DNA of 41,009 nucleotides from Russula earlei. Its lineage: Eukaryota; Basidiomycota; Agaricomycetes; Russulales; Russulaceae. Location: NCBI GenBank assembly GCA_025769875.1, contig JAGFNK010000462.1, positions 1-41,009 on the forward strand, in the 5' to 3' direction. Shown here piece after piece: positions 9,356 to 21,587 of this stretch (the first letter of the stretch is position 1; each line of letters starts with the position of its first letter). A model generated the notes under the pieces. That model was not told where the DNA came from. It saw nothing but the letters and a program-made list of their open reading frames with translations, and searched no databases. A program made the position numbers and the translations under genes.

Positions 9356-9521
9356 TTTCCTAGTATCAGTCATGAATCAGTAAGCAATCAGTCATCGATC
9401 AGTAAGCAATCAGTAAGCAACCATGATCAAGATCAGTAAGCAATCACTAAGCCAGACATATGAGTAATCACAGATGAGTCAGCAAAACAGATGACAGTCA
9501 GAGAACAAGAGAATCTTAACA

Positions 9522-10759
9522 GAGGGATGCATCACATACACTCAAGAGGGGTGTTCAAATTTACACATCAAAGATCAGAAGATCGTGCACAGCTGGCTGG
9601 AGAACAATCTATTGTGTATTAACTTCATAACTCCAGCTCTACAAGTGCAAAGAAGTGTCCTATCATTCCACATCCAGCATCAGCGCATGAGGCATATGTC
9701 CACATGCGCGTTAATCTATTACTGTGATTCCGGTACCCGGATCTCGCTTGGCTTTACGGATCGCAATCAGTTATCCTGTCCGGAGTATACACTCGGCAAC
9801 CGAACGCCTCTTTTCTGGGTTTCCCCTTAGCGATTGGATCCTCGGCTACAAGATTATCTACAGCACCTTAGCCGATCTGCTGCACGCGAGATCAAGTTGA
9901 GGCGCTAGCTATTGAGGCAACGCACGCTCACATACTTATCAGTTCAATGAGGTATCATACATAGATTAACAATGCCAGATTTACCACAGGAGAATAGAGT
10001 GCCGGATAGATGGAATCAGACCCTTGAAGACAACACGCATTCAAAAGTTACACGGCGCTGGTCTCACTCTCAGGTTCTGGAGCTTAGTACTAATGCTGCC
10101 GTCCATACTAATGATCGGACTCCATCACGCATTCTCTGTGCACGCACACTTCATACACGGTGAACGGACGGACTGACTCCGGTCGTCTCACAATTCCACC
10201 TTCTTTAGATGTAGGGCGTATGTCTACATGCCTGACCATCGCGATCTTATTGCACGACAAGCGCATACTGCATAGCCAGGGGACATGTTACAGACACTGC
10301 TCTGCCTGCATAACTCTTGGTCCCTACAGGACCGGTGACATTCTCTGCCTTAATTTCACATGAACCGGATTGTCGGCACTTCGTTCCGCGCCTCCGGAAA
10401 CCCCATTAGATTCCCTCACACCACACTCACTATACCTTACCCCGCCTATACAGCCAATTACACGCGTTCCGCCATACCATTTACGCCATCCTCACTCAGC
10501 ATTATTGGGACAATTCATTGGTCCACCGCATCCGCTCTCAGTTACACATCTTGGGTCTTGCTTGTGTCCACGTTCCGAATGTCTTGGAGGGACTGCACAC
10601 ACAGATCCGAGAGGGCACTTATCACATACAGCTCGGCCACGCAGAAACGATCACTGGGCTACATATGGAAGGCACTTTATTGGATTTTGCCGATGAGTGG
10701 CAAGTCGCGTATCCATACGTGATCAGCAGTGCTTGTGAAAAATGGTCCCTGGGATCTTG
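9522..10759 (+). other. Decayed sequence upstream of the copia RT, no recognisable gene
   Basis: Short ORFs only. Position between the Ty3 LTR and the copia RT remnant suggests it is the 5' part of the same decayed copia element, but I could not identify gag, protease or integrase motifs here. No 5' LTR matching 11867-12288 was found. Confidence 0.4.
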
Positions 10760-11410
10760 TTGATCTTATCGGAATGGGTGTGCAGCATGCAAATCTTGGA
10801 GATTTCGCACGCGTTTCAGTTTCACAAGGGGTTCACCCAATTTACAAGGCATTGACATTGATGAAACCTTCTCACCAGTAGCCAGGTCCGAGTCTTAGCG
10901 ACTCTTGTTCAGCATTGGCCACGCTAGCATATGGATCGGGAGATCCGAGGACATCTTGTCGACGTTCGTCATCGGCTCACTGGGTGAAGAAGATTAGAAT
11001 TATTTGGAGCAATCGCAAGGTTTCATCACACCGAAAACACTTTTTGGTCTTACACAGGCCTCTCGTACATGGGACCTACGTTCTCATGGAGTCCTTAGTG
11101 ACTCGTGTTCAACTTGTCTCGGCTGCACACACACGCATTCTCATGTGGACATATGTCATTGCCAAGATGTGGGGGGATCCACTATCATTTTGCTCCACTA
11201 TCATTTTGCTTCACATCCTCTCTGCCAATGACATCATTATCTTAGGCGACCCTCGCGGTCTCGATGCTCACATCTACAGGCGCAATATCTATCTTTGTCT
11301 ATGCGCTACAAGTTGACAGATCTAGCCAAGATCGTGTCATACCTCGGGATCCGCGTTACACACGATCGCTCGGCTAACACAGACATCGATCAATCAAGGC
11401 ACATCTCGGA
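10760..11410 (+). pseudogene. Ty1/copia reverse transcriptase remnant
   Basis: Scattered over several frames are the landmarks of copia RT in the right order: NGPWDLVDLI (family NxTWxLVxLP), GIDIDETFSPVARSES (family GxDYxETFSPVxR), LFGLTQASRTW (family LYGLKQAxRxW), ANDIIILG (the degraded DD box) and YKLTDLAKIVSYLGIRVTHDR (family DLGxxxxFLGI). At least three frameshifts and several stops separate them. Near 11174-11209 a 17-bp segment ACTATCATTTTGCT is tandemly duplicated. No function remains. Confidence 0.8.
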
Positions 11411-11857
11411 TTTCTTTGGGATGGCGGATTCCACTCCGCTTCTGTAATCTCGGAGGTCTTACCTTGGGATGGTGGACTTCCGTTCCGCTTCCGTATTCCG
11501 CTCCGTTCCGACGCGGAAATCCGTTTGATCAAGCACTCCGGAGAAGCAACGCCTATGGTGACTAGGCAATATATTAATGTTTTAACAGCAGCCTCCCCTA
11601 TGTGCAGATCTGAACACTCTATAGATAGTCTCTCGACTCTGCGTCCACACGCGTTCACCTTTCCTTTTGGAGTCTCTCGACTCACAGTCTTATCGACCCA
11701 CCCACTCGTTCACCTTTCCTTTTGGAGTCTCTCGACTCACAGTCTTACCGACTCACCCACTTGATGGTCTACCAAGATGCACGCACGCCACGCACGAATG
11801 CACTCCTTTGTCACTGGGTTAGGTCTCATCTGATCCAATCTACTGACTGTCTAGATC

Positions 11858-11866
11858 ACGGGGGGA
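11858..11866 (+). other. Polypurine tract of the copia element
   Basis: The run GGGGGGA directly precedes the TGTTGAGA start of the 3' LTR, the expected site of plus-strand priming for copia elements. Confidence 0.7.
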
Positions 11867-12288
11867 TGTTGAGATAAAGAGTAACCGAAGCGTGATGCGT
11901 CGGCCCAAACTGCCCAGGCGGCCCACAGGCCCGGACCACATAAGCGTTTCAGCTCAGTTGCTGAAACGCGATAACAAAATTGATAGTGTGATCTAAGACA
12001 ATCAGTAGCTAGCACATAACGATCGTGAAAACAATTTGATAGTTACTACAGACAAAATAATTAGGGACGCTCTCAGATACTTGTACATACAGTAGATACT
12101 TCAGTTTCGTCTCACAGAAACTGAAGTAAGTACTTACTATCTCACGATCTTATCAGTAGCTGATTACGCATTGTAGTATCACTTTTATTAGGTAAATATG
12201 ACACAAGCAGTTTCGTCTCACAGAAACTGAATATCATTTTATTAGATCTACTATGATCTAATCTTCCTTATCACTGCACGATTCAACA
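11867..12288 (+). repeat. 3' LTR of the decayed copia element (422 bp)
   Basis: Begins TGTTGA and ends TCAACA, a 6-bp terminal inverted repeat, directly after a polypurine tract. Internally it has two short hairpins, each of the form CAGTTTCGTCTCACAGAAACTG. The LTR at 40068-40544 (opposite strand) has the same architecture, with CAGTCTTGTCTTACACAATACTG-like hairpins, so the two are related families. Confidence 0.85.
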
Positions 12289-13324
12289 CATCAGAAGCAT
12301 CAGGGCCTGCATATGTTTGACCGGAGTGTGATAGAGAGATTTGAGCGTCTGGCAGAGGTACTAATCACATGCGGAGGTTGCAGAAACAAGGACGAAGGAA
12401 CTCACCGTCGCTTGCGTCGCCCACAAATCCTCACATGCCACACGGGCTCTGGCCCAGGTAGTTGTACGACTTGGATGGAAAATCGATCAGGGATGGGTAA
12501 CAGGAAGAACCAAGAGAAGCGAAGAAAAGGCGAGCGGATCGTCACAGCCCACTTCCATGCTCAACTGCGGTTGGATAAGAGGGTTCGAAATATGCAAGCT
12601 GGGTAAGGACTGGGATAAAGACTATCTGGTAGGATCTCCTCGTCTCCCTCTTGTGATCGTTGAGAAACGCAGGCGAAAGAAAGCGGGCATGTCTCATCAC
12701 CTGGTTGACCCATTTGTATATATAGTCCCGGGGGTCGCACCATAAGCAGAAGATGACTTAAAGTTGATTGGTACCTCATCCTCGGTCGAGACCGTTGTGC
12801 TGACGGCGGTGCCAACTTCGAAGCCGGCACGATTTCCAAAAGAAGTCCTGAAGGGTGGATCAATCTGTACTTGTAATTCGCGGTCGAATTTTGGACAGAT
12901 GTGCGTACCCTGAAACATATCAAAGGCTCATAGAAATAAGCCGACAATCATAGCAAGATGATATTTTGGTCGCAGTCATATTCTCCCCCCTGCGCCCCTC
13001 ACAGTCACATTGGCTGCCATGTGTCGCAGTGCAATGGTGCAGTCGCTCAGTTGAGAAAAGACTGTCGTGCTTCTAGCGGCTTACAACGGCAAGAGAGAGG
13101 TTTCGCAGATATGTCCATAATGCATGTACACCGTGATCGGTGGCAAGGGGCTTGATAGTTACTTGTTCAAGTTGCAGATGCAGTGGGTCCGGAGTCCCGC
13201 ATCACAGCCACTGCTGTTGCGTCCATGGAACAGTTGTTCGCGTGGCCAGCCCTATAGTATCACGATACGGAGCAGGGATACTCGGTTTCAGACCCGCTGG
13301 CAAGACTGAGGTAGTATGTCTAGT
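12289..13324. other. Stretch without a supported gene
   Basis: Short ORFs on both strands. The minus strand 12697-12918 encodes a 73-residue Ser/Thr-rich peptide that could be a C-terminal exon of a host gene, preceded by an intron-like TTTCAG acceptor at about 12918, but no homology is recognised. Nothing else is convincing. Confidence 0.4.
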
Positions 13325-14001
13325 CTATTCGGGTAATTGAGTGTAAGTGATTGTCTGGTTGGATGGCATACAGCGCTCGGGCATCTTTGATAGAATTGTC
13401 TGCCTAGTGTTATTACCCAGCTGATGCAACAAAAAAATAACTTGCCTTCGGAAGCCAGTTCCTCGGTTATAAGCACCCATTGAATCCTCTTCCATCACCA
13501 TGATGCTGTAAAAATGGAGTGGAAGTACTGGGGAGATAAGGGCTTCGTCGGACGTCGTCAGGTTGCCACAGAAACACCTGCAGTCGCGGCAGGAGAAGTC
13601 CAATATAAATTCCGCTTCTTGCCGAGCCAACGGTGTGCGTAAACTGTATGCCGGTCACAAAGTATCTACATCAAACTGCCGAGATAAGCAGGAGTCGAGG
13701 GCCCAGCAAGACACGGCACATACAATTGGCATGGAGATGCCAGGGTCTGGTAGACCAAACGCCTCCGCCAAGTGTGCCGTATTGTCTAAAAATCAAGAGG
13801 GCTTGGCCTCTGCTTGCCACCGCAGAACATGGAAGTACCAGAAGATGAGGCCAATTAGTAGGGCGGGAGCTACGACACCACCGACAATTTCGCCAGAGAT
13901 TCGCCCCACATGCGACCTGTCTTGATATGAGTTCGGGCTTAAGGTGGGGTTCTGAGAAACAGGAGAGGCTGTAGACGACGCTTGGGTGGTCCCGACAGCG
14001 G

Positions 14002-14016
14002 TTGGTGTGACTTCTG
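14002..14016. repeat. LINE target-site duplication, left copy
   Basis: TTGGTGTGACTTCTG is identical to 15270-15284 and abuts the poly-T (poly-A tail on the minus strand) of the LINE. Confidence 0.92.
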
Positions 14017-15269
14017 TTTTTTTTTTGGAGAGCGTTTTATTCTCATAATTAATACAAAACTAACTGTGAATAATTGTTAGATAGTGGGAGAAAGCGGATC
14101 AGCCCTATCTAATGCGCTGAAGCTGGTGCGGGGGACCGGGTGTGAGGGGAAATGCATTTACGCACAGCCTGGTAGGCCAGTGTGGGACTCAGGTACCTAG
14201 GGTAGCCTCCTACCCACTAAAACCTCACGGTTTTGGAGCCAGTCAGGGGGGAGGTCCATTTCTTTCAGAAGGACTCCTTCCCAGGTGTTTTCAACTAGTG
14301 TTCTGAATTTATTGTCTTGTGTTATTATTAGTGCAGTTATTCTGTCATTTGTTAATCTTTTGTTTATGGTATTTTCCCACCTTGTTTTCACTTTGCATGT
14401 GGTGTGGGTTTGGCCTTGTATGCATCTTTCACATCTTAGGACCCAAATAAGGTATGTGGCTTCTGAGATTTGTATTTGTAGTAGGCGCTTGGCTCCTTTG
14501 GGGGGGTGTTGTGGGGGAGTGTTTTCTGTCGCGATCTCAGGATTTTCAGTTATTGGGGGTGAGAGGTGCCACAGCCCATTATGGTGCCAAGGGTAATTTT
14601 GGGCCATAGGTTAGGCCTGTGCGGCCACATTTCTCATGCAAGTGACCATATAAGCCTGGGTGGTGAGTGGCTCCTTTCGGGTTGTGTCCACAGCGGTTCT
14701 GGTCATGGTGTGGTTCATCATTTTGGTTGGGGAGGGTGAGGCATCAACAGCCTAGTATGGTGCCTAGACGATGTTGGGCCATAGTTGTGGCGCATGTGGC
14801 CACATCTCTCTCGGACAAAGGACTTTTGTTTTGGGTGGTGAAAGGCAGGCTGGTGGTAGGGGGTTTGGGTCATGTGTGATTTCCACGTGGTTGTGGTGGC
14901 ATGGTATTGGTAGTGACAGTTGGAGGGGAGGGAGGTGGGAGTTGGGTAGGGTATTCATGGGGGGTGCTGGTGTTGCTTGTTCGTTGTTGGGGAGCTGGGT
15001 GGTCATACAGGTATGGGTTGTGTGTTGATGTGGGAGGAGTTCTCATTGCAGATTACGCTAGCGTACATAGTGATTGTGTTATGTATTGGTTTGGCCAGTT
15101 GGCCTGGTGGATGGTGGTTTAGTTGGTGAGGGGGTCATAGTTTTACGAAGGCTCGGACGGGTGGCTCTGGCCTTGCAGAGCTCACTGTCATCCTCACTGC
15201 CTATCCTTGCCCCGGTTTTGCCGTGGGAAAATCCAGACCTGGTGGTGGTCGCGGTTCAAGGAGCCCCCC
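14017..15269 (-). mobile_element. 5'-truncated LINE (Tad/I-like)
   Basis: Flanked by the perfect 15-bp duplication TTGGTGTGACTTCTG (14002-14016 and 15270-15284), with a 10-nt T run at 14017-14026 as the reverse of a poly-A tail. This is the hallmark of target-primed reverse transcription on the minus strand. Only the 3' 1,253 bp remain. They encode the C-terminal domain of a LINE ORF2 and a 3' untranslated region. An internal duplication is visible: the segment around 14580-14640 resembles that around 14755-14815. Confidence 0.88.
14197..14607 (-). pseudogene. C-terminal domain of a LINE ORF2 protein
   Basis: The 136-residue open segment has the conserved helical end of fungal LINE polyproteins, with ISEATYLIWVLRCER and RWENTINKRLTNDR. 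No endonuclease or RT motifs are present, because the copy is truncated at its 5' side. The ORF stops at 14197. Similarity of form is from knowledge of basidiomycete LINEs; the exact clade is not resolved. Confidence 0.75.
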
Positions 15270-15284
15270 TTGGTGTGACTTCTG
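15270..15284. repeat. LINE target-site duplication, right copy
   Basis: Identical 15-mer to 14002-14016. Confidence 0.92.
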
Positions 15285-15320
15285 GAGAATCTGGGTGTGG
15301 GTGTAACGAAATGTCATGTG

Positions 15321-18300
15321 ACCGACTCACCAAGCCTTCTATCCCATCCGTCCTTCCACACACACCCTTCGCCTCTCGACTTCTCTACCACCTTTTCCTG
15401 TTCTCCCATCGATTTTCGCAGTCACAATCTATGCAAGCGAGAATACGTTGACGCCCGCACCCACGCCCCCAACCGCCTTCTGCCGACGACTCCGGCACAT
15501 CCTCAAAAGGCGTCGCTCAACACCACCACCCTCAATGGCGTTCAAGATTACTCGTTGCTGTACATATCCACCTCTGTCACTCGATTTTGCGTGAGCTTTG
15601 CCATTTAGACCTGCCTCTGACGGCTTGTCGTTACCTTCGCCGTCAACGCACGCACCGTTCTCAGTTTGATTTGCTACCGTCGCTCTCGCTTCCGACCCAG
15701 CTTCACTTCCCCGCCGTAGTCCAGAACGCTTTCTTGCGTACCTTCTACGCTGTTTCTGATTTTCTTCTCTTTCTTTTAGATTGTCCTCACCGCCCACGGC
15801 ACACCATTTCTGTTTCCGACAGCGCGCACGCCGCCTCGCGCGTTTCAGACCAAACTTTCCTATTTTCTCCTGACTAGCCGCCCCTGAATTCCATATACAT
15901 CTCAGCACGATACCGAAAGCACTATACAGGTCGCATGTACGTAAGTGCGTTCTCGTCCTCGAACACGAGTAACAGAATCAACCCCAAGCTCAATGCTATT
16001 TCCTCTCCTCTTCTCGCCTGATCTCTCTGTTCGATTGTCTTGCGCGCGCCTCCTCGAGCAGATTTTCTATGCCTCGGCACAACACCCTGCTCTCTGCGCT
16101 TCTCGTCTGTCTTGCCTCCGCCAACGTCCCGCCTCTCGCCAATATCTCGCCTTAGCCTTCCCCTCGTCAACGCCTCGCTCTGGTCAAATGTCTCGTCCTG
16201 ACATTCGCCTTCGCCCACGTCTCGTGCCCGTATCGCCCTTGACAACCCTTTGTCTTCGATCGCCTTCGTAACACGCAGAAAACGCTACCAGCTCCACCTG
16301 CGCCCCACCCCTACATCGACCTTTACATTTTCACAAGAACTTACTACTTTTTGTCCCGGCGACGCTGGTCTATCGTCCCGATTCAACACCGAAGTGTTTC
16401 CTAGTCCGGTCCCGCTACACCTATGCCATCTCGCCTGCGCATGCTTTCGTATCTCAGAACCAACTCACCCCTTCTTGCTTTTGTTCTTTCACTGTCCTCA
16501 TCCTCCTCTCCTACCCCCTTCCTGCCTGAGTCTATTTCCCTTGGGCGAACATTCTTCTCATCGCAACAAATGATACATCACTGCGTCGACATACAATACA
16601 CCCACGGGATATTGCGCTAAATTCTATGTGCAATGTTCCCCCAACATATATACATGGTTGCCTTTTGGCGAGAAGAAGGTCCGGGTGGATGGTGATGTGA
16701 TCGAATGGAAGGCATACAAAGGGAAACGAGCCGATGCGTGAAGGGAGGATTGTGAGATCGGTACACGTAGCTTTTTCTGAGTAAGTGCAATAGGGGTGGG
16801 AGCGAGTTATGCTTTGACAGTTGCTAAGGCATCATCAGCGAAGAGTTTCGCGGCTGGTCGTAACGTGTGGCCCCGGTGGAATGTTAGTCGTGCATCCAGC
16901 ACACAGCATGACTGGATCTGCATCACACGAAGAATATCCAAATGGTTGTATTGTCGTTGGCATGGCGGTTCGATTCCTCAACATGCCCCCATGCAAAAGA
17001 GAAAGCTGTGATCTACCGGAGCATACGATACTGTCACCACCCCGGCCCGGGTGATCAAGATTGACAATAAGAAGTTCCCAATTCCCAACACAACATCGAG
17101 TAGAACAATTGTCTCGTGTCTCGATGGACAAATCATGAGTACATGATGCCCGATGAAGGGAACTGAGAGACGTACGGAATTAAGGAGAAAAATATGCATG
17201 GGTGCGCGATGATAAGGATTCCGTCCGTCATTCGTCGTATTCGCGACATATCGATGCTTCATAGCCGTCATAGCACACTGCGCGGAACGTTTTGCCATTG
17301 CTGTTGTAAGACAAAGCTATAACCATTAGGCCCTTCCTCTCACAAGGCTCGATGTTGCTAGTAACCTTTGAGCATCGGAGATGGAAAGGGGCCTATTGGC
17401 AGCCCATGACCCCACTTGCATCTCCGAAAACGAAACCGCATCATCGAATATCCATATGGAGTCTCGGGAAATCAGCTATGTGCGGCTGTATGGTTACGAC
17501 ACGGGATGATTAACCGGGATTTGCACTTCTCTGCACGCAGCGTAAACAATACGTAGAGAGGTGCAAAACAGCGAATGGGCGCGGGCTGCAGAGAGGATGG
17601 CAAGACTTCAGAAGACCTCGAATGAGCTCGGTAGTGTCCGGTGTCTTGGAGCAGGCGGATCAAATGGAGGCAAGTTATTTGGGTGCAAACTTGATCTTGA
17701 TTTTCGATGTGCGTAATTTAATGTGAGTTGAAGGGCCGGGATTAAGTGGAAGCAAGATCTTCTCTTCACTTCGGACTGTACCTTTTCGTAAGCAGAATAG
17801 TGCTGGCAGTGACACTGATAATGGACATGTTAGTTGTGAATGGGGTTCCAAGGTCTCACATGAAGTTCCTGCCTTGGGAAAGCGTTGTTGTCGAGTCTCG
17901 CGATTGGTGAGAAGAACATAACAGCCCTCATGCGATAAGTATTCGGAATGACATGATCATTCTGGACTTCTGGGGGAGCGGGTATCAAGGAGAGCTCGAG
18001 AGCACGCTACCTGGGAAGACGTGGTGTCGCGACTTCCTGCAAGGAGTGATCGTTTTTGTTGTCTTGGGGTCCTTCACTCTAAGGACCGGTTTGTTTGGGA
18101 AAACAAATGAAATTACTAGTAAGGTTCCTTGGACACCCTCACGTTGAGTTGATGACACTGTGGATTTCGAGTAATGGGAGAACAAGGGCGCGGGACAATT
18201 ATGTGAGAACGGATTCAAGGACCTGCAGAAGAGCCGAGGACATGAGGTATACTACCCCGCGACGGCCCCACCCATACACGAGAACAAAGGACTGTCGGTG

Positions 18301-19015
18301 AGGATTACCTTATGGGCAGCCCGAGCCCCAAATTAAAGTGATGAGCGAGGATTCGAAAGTTTTGAAGACAACAAGAGTGTGTCAATGCGGCGGTAATGAT
18401 AGAGGAAGTCGTGATGAGCGCCCGTGACGCACGTCAGAAAATATCTTCAAAGACAAGGGGAAAAAGTCTTGGAAGCAGAGCGAAGTTGAGAAGCACTTCC
18501 GGATGAGCCGGGTTGCTGCGTTGAAAACAAAGAGTTTGTTTGCAGCTGGAGCATAACCTGAGGGGTGATGATTCCCGTAGAAGGCCGAGCAGGTCATGGG
18601 GAGACCTCAGTGACAATAGACAGACTTGTTGCTCTGTTGCGAGTCATTGAAGCCGCGAGTATAGATACAGCCATCGAGTAGTAGCCGGCGAGTGCCGTGC
18701 TGAGGGACAATAGGCGTTTGTGCCCTAAATCAGAAGGATGTCGTTCCACCATTGTACAGACGAACAATGAGCGTCCCATGAACAACAAACAATTCTGTTG
18801 CGATGGTCAACTTGCAAGGTACTTTAGGAGCAAGTTCACTTTTTCACACCCTTCATATATTCTCCCTTGCCCACTGCGTAACGACCCCTCGAAGAAAGCC
18901 TCCAACTGAGACTCCCTTGAGAGAACGCCCGCTCCATGTCTTCCCGTACGTCCTTCTGCTTTCTTTTTCTTTTTCTCAACTTCGGCAGACCCACTGACAG
19001 AGTCGTGTAGTTCTT
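15321..19015. other. Long stretch without a supported gene
   Basis: From about 15300 to 16560 the plus strand is strongly C/T-rich with many short ORFs of Pro/Ser/Arg bias on both strands; this looks compositional rather than coding. From 16620 to 19015 composition is ordinary. A minus-strand ORF at 16978-17298 has a hydrophobic stretch but no recognisable family. Hairpin-like arms occur at 17520-17557 (TTGCACTTCTCT against AGAGAGGTGCAA). I see no RNA gene, TIR element or LTR. Confidence 0.4.
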
Positions 19016-20794
19016 ATGAATTACAACTTTTTATCACCATTGAAACGCCAGCGAGCTGTGCGTAACCGCAGCAACAACGCAACCGATACTCCGTCAAGTC
19101 GCGCCAACCGTCTCCCTGTCCTACCCGAACTCTCCGGGGAGCCGGATGTCTTTTCTTCTTCACTGGCCTCGACCTCGACGCCGTCCTTGTGCTCCGCCTC
19201 CTCCTCCTCTCACACTACCACTTGTCCCAACAAGAAACGCCTCAGTCGCTACGGCAGGGACGAGTTTGCAGTCGGTGGCGCGTTCGCAGTCACCGACGAC
19301 TTTCTCACCTCGGCACCACGTGCTGCGCCCGCGTCCTCCAACGTCATCCTGCTGAGCCAATGCGTCATTCTGTGCGTCTAAGCGCGTTCGATTTTGTCAT
19401 CGACATCTCTGCTTCCGAGCCAGCCTCCCTTGTCAGTGCTAGTGAAAAACCTGCCCCTCCTCGCCCTGTGCGACCGACAACGTTGGTCTCCGCCTCGATC
19501 ACGTTCTCCCACGCCCTCTCTCACCAGCTTGTCTGCCTGCTCAAGCGCTGAGATGCCAACGACTCCCAGTGCTTCTGACGATGACTCCCCTGGTTCCCGG
19601 TCATCCCGCAAGACTATCACGCGTTCACGCATTCCGTTTATGATTTTGGAGTCAACACCGTCTCCTTTGGCTTCCGAGGCGAGCCTCACGAGTCCCACAG
19701 ACACTTTCGAGTTCACCCTCGCAGCCTTTCCTCTTTCTGACTCAGCGGATGAAGATGGGGAAGAAGAGGAGGATGACGGGTTGTGGTACTCTCGCGAATT
19801 GGGCCAAGTAGTCTCTCTTTCTTCGCCGTGCGCCCCCGCAAACAGCCCTGCACGCCCAGACTCCTTCTTTTCGCCACCTTGCAGCCCCCGCTCAAGTACA
19901 GATCAGTCGACCGGCCGCAGTCGGATGAGCAAGCCACTCCCCTCCATCCCTCCCACACTTGGTCCAAACCCACAACTGGATCCTACCTTCCTGCGATGCA
20001 AATCCCGCCCGCCGCGCCTACCTCTACGTGCCACTCCCTTACCGGCACCTCCATCGCCTCTTGCTCTTCACCCCCCCGTCGTAGCTCCTGAACTTCAAAC
20101 CCTCCCTGCTTCCCCCGCGTCTGGCGTAGCATCGGGTTCTGCACCCAATTTCCGCATGATTGTCATTCCTCGCGCCCTCCCCCGTACCCCGATTCCACTG
20201 GACGTCTCGGAGATTTTAGACGACGTCGATGCCTGGTCCTTTGCTACGCCGTCGAGCACCAGCGCCTCGATGCTCTCGCCCCCCCGCGTACCGCACAGCC
20301 CCGCATCGAGCTTATTCTCGGAGGAGGGTGACCCGGTTGAGCTCATCATGAGTTACGCAGCGCAGCCCCCTTCTCCTGCTCTGTCGACCACCGCCACCGC
20401 CGCCACAGAGTCTGTGACGTTACCTCAGGATAGGGACGAGGAGACGGAAGCGAACTGGGTGGCAGACCATGACGACGGCAAGATCCGCTCGCGCTGGTCG
20501 TGCTCTACCCTTGCCACCGTCGTGCCACCCAGGTCACCCCCCCAGACGCCGACCTCTGCCTCCGCACGCATCCGCTTCCATCTTGGTTCTGTCGCGCGAC
20601 GTGTGCGTGTGCGTCGAGCAGGCGGTATCAATGGCGGTGAGGACACAATTGTCGTTCCCAACAACCCGGCGCTGCTCGCACGCAGCTCGAGCGAGTCGGC
20701 CAAGAGTTCGGTCTCTGCCTCTGCCACTGACGACGCTGTTGCCTTCTCGGGTCTACGGCGCAAGCCAATCCCGCTCGAGCTCTTCTCTCTGTAG
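19016..20794 (+). CDS. Ser/Pro-rich hypothetical protein, probably spliced
   Basis: The main open segment is 19394-20794 (466 codons to TAG-TAA-free end at TAG 20792), preceded by an open segment in another frame from ATG 19016 to 19381. Both have the same Ser/Pro/Ala bias and high GC third positions, so one gene with a short intron around 19375-19550 is likely; the exact splice sites are not certain. The main segment shows an acidic patch (residues about 116-128, DSADEDGEEEEDD) before LWYSRELGQVVSLSSP, several PPxP-type and SPR/SPS motifs, and a conserved-looking Arg-rich C-terminus ending RRKPIPLELFSL. It has no catalytic domain, transmembrane helix or signal peptide. The likely picture is a disordered regulatory or scaffold protein, function unknown. 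Confidence 0.6.
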
Positions 20795-21587
20795 GAGAAG
20801 GTTTCGAATTAGTGTCGGGTCTCATGCGTCAGTTTTTCTTGTAACGACGGTACGACGACAAATTATGATCATTCAGGACTGTGAAGTGCTTTATGTCCTC
20901 ATTGTTCTCCGTCTTTCAATCATCGCCGATTCCGGCCTGTAACATACGGCCTTCTCACTTTACACGGTTTCTATCTTTATTTGACGTGTTCATATTCTCT
21001 CTATAGGTAGTCTTACATTCGTATACTCTCCCTGACAGCGCCTTTCTCAGACATAGTACGCATACACAATTGTGCTAATCATCGCTTCCTTCATTCGTGA
21101 ATCTGAGTCACTGTAGCAAACTTGAATACACCTCACTTATCATCATACGTTGCGACGACCGATTCATATAAAGGATCTCGTCGTGCTGCGCTGGCGACCA
21201 GGTTCCATTGCGCGCTTTCATAGACAATGTGAAGATACTCAGGCGTGATTGGGCGATAGTAATCTATATGCTGCGATTGCGCCAATCGACGAGAACTACC
21301 CAGTGCCAGTGCACTTGCCCGAGAGTGCTGCGACGAAAACACGTGACTGGTAGTTCTATGATGTCGACTGTCCCATTGGCAGTCTCGGGACGACGCAAGT
21401 GCTATGAGCGAGCAGTTGGCACCGCAGTGATCAGCAGTCACTTTGTGCCTGGATTTGATGTCTTGGGCGTAACGCAAGAACGTGATCGCGGGAAGTATCT
21501 GTTCCTGTCCTGACCTAATTTATTAGGGTCTCTCCCTCTTTGCAGGAATGCACTGGCTTCGACTAGGATCAGCATCATGATATTCAT
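20795..21587. other. Intergenic region between the Ser/Pro-rich and F-box genes
   Basis: No supported ORF or RNA. It would hold the 3' end of the upstream gene and the promoter of the F-box gene; no strong TATA box is obvious. Confidence 0.5.

Larger units (their letters stand above)
1..9521 (-). mobile_element. Ty3/gypsy chromovirus, 5' LTR to beyond the left edge
   Basis: The element reads on the minus strand: 5' LTR (8986-9521), leader, gag, protease, RT, RNase H, integrase with chromodomain, then a C-terminal extension that is still open at base 1. The 3' LTR is outside the window. The order protease-RT-RNase H-integrase and the chromodomain after integrase define a Ty3 chromovirus. It is non-autonomous now: in-frame TGA codons at 6365, 5525, 5435 and 2112 and a frameshift near 4817 break pol, and a Tc1 element occupies 347-1966. 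The gag-pol overlap is still recognisable. Confidence 0.93.
8986..9521 (-). repeat. 5' LTR of the Ty3 element (536 bp)
   Basis: The LTR begins TGTTAAGAT and ends ATCTTAACA on the minus strand, a perfect 9-bp terminal inverted repeat. It contains a TATA box (TATAAATA, plus-strand 9221-9230), a hairpin-forming segment at the expected RNA start (9183-9205), a 24-bp palindrome (9332-9355) and four copies of an ATCAGTAAGCAATC-like motif in 9385-9455. A diverged copy in the opposite orientation lies at 31346-31872. Gag begins a few hundred bases inside it. Confidence 0.9.
13325..15320 (-). pseudogene. Host single-pass membrane protein gene fragment, split by a LINE
   Basis: Joining the flanks of the LINE at 14017-15269 and counting the 15-bp target duplication once gives a continuous minus-strand frame: a Ser/Thr/Pro-rich segment (SPEVTPTAVGTTQASSTASP), then a strong transmembrane helix (about GGVVAPALLIGLIFWYFHVL) followed by charged residues. 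The open frame ends at 13793. Further down, 13630-13325 is open and ends TITYTQLPE, a plausible cytoplasmic tail after one or two short introns, but I could not settle the splice sites. Such Ser/Thr-rich ectodomain plus single helix architecture is common in basidiomycetes. The N-terminal part was not found. The LINE insertion, if fixed, disrupts the ectodomain. Confidence 0.5.

Noticed and set aside
10160..10763. Plus-strand ORFs as a host gene or copia integrase
   Set aside because: No zinc-finger or DDE motif could be found; position only suggests decayed copia sequence.
15321..16580. Many overlapping ORFs on both strands
   Set aside because: The plus strand is C/T-rich, so ORFs arise from composition. 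No conserved motif, start context or intron pattern supports a gene.
16835..17298. Minus-strand ORFs with a hydrophobic stretch as a membrane or protease gene
   Set aside because: No family motif was found, and the two frames overlap without a believable intron.
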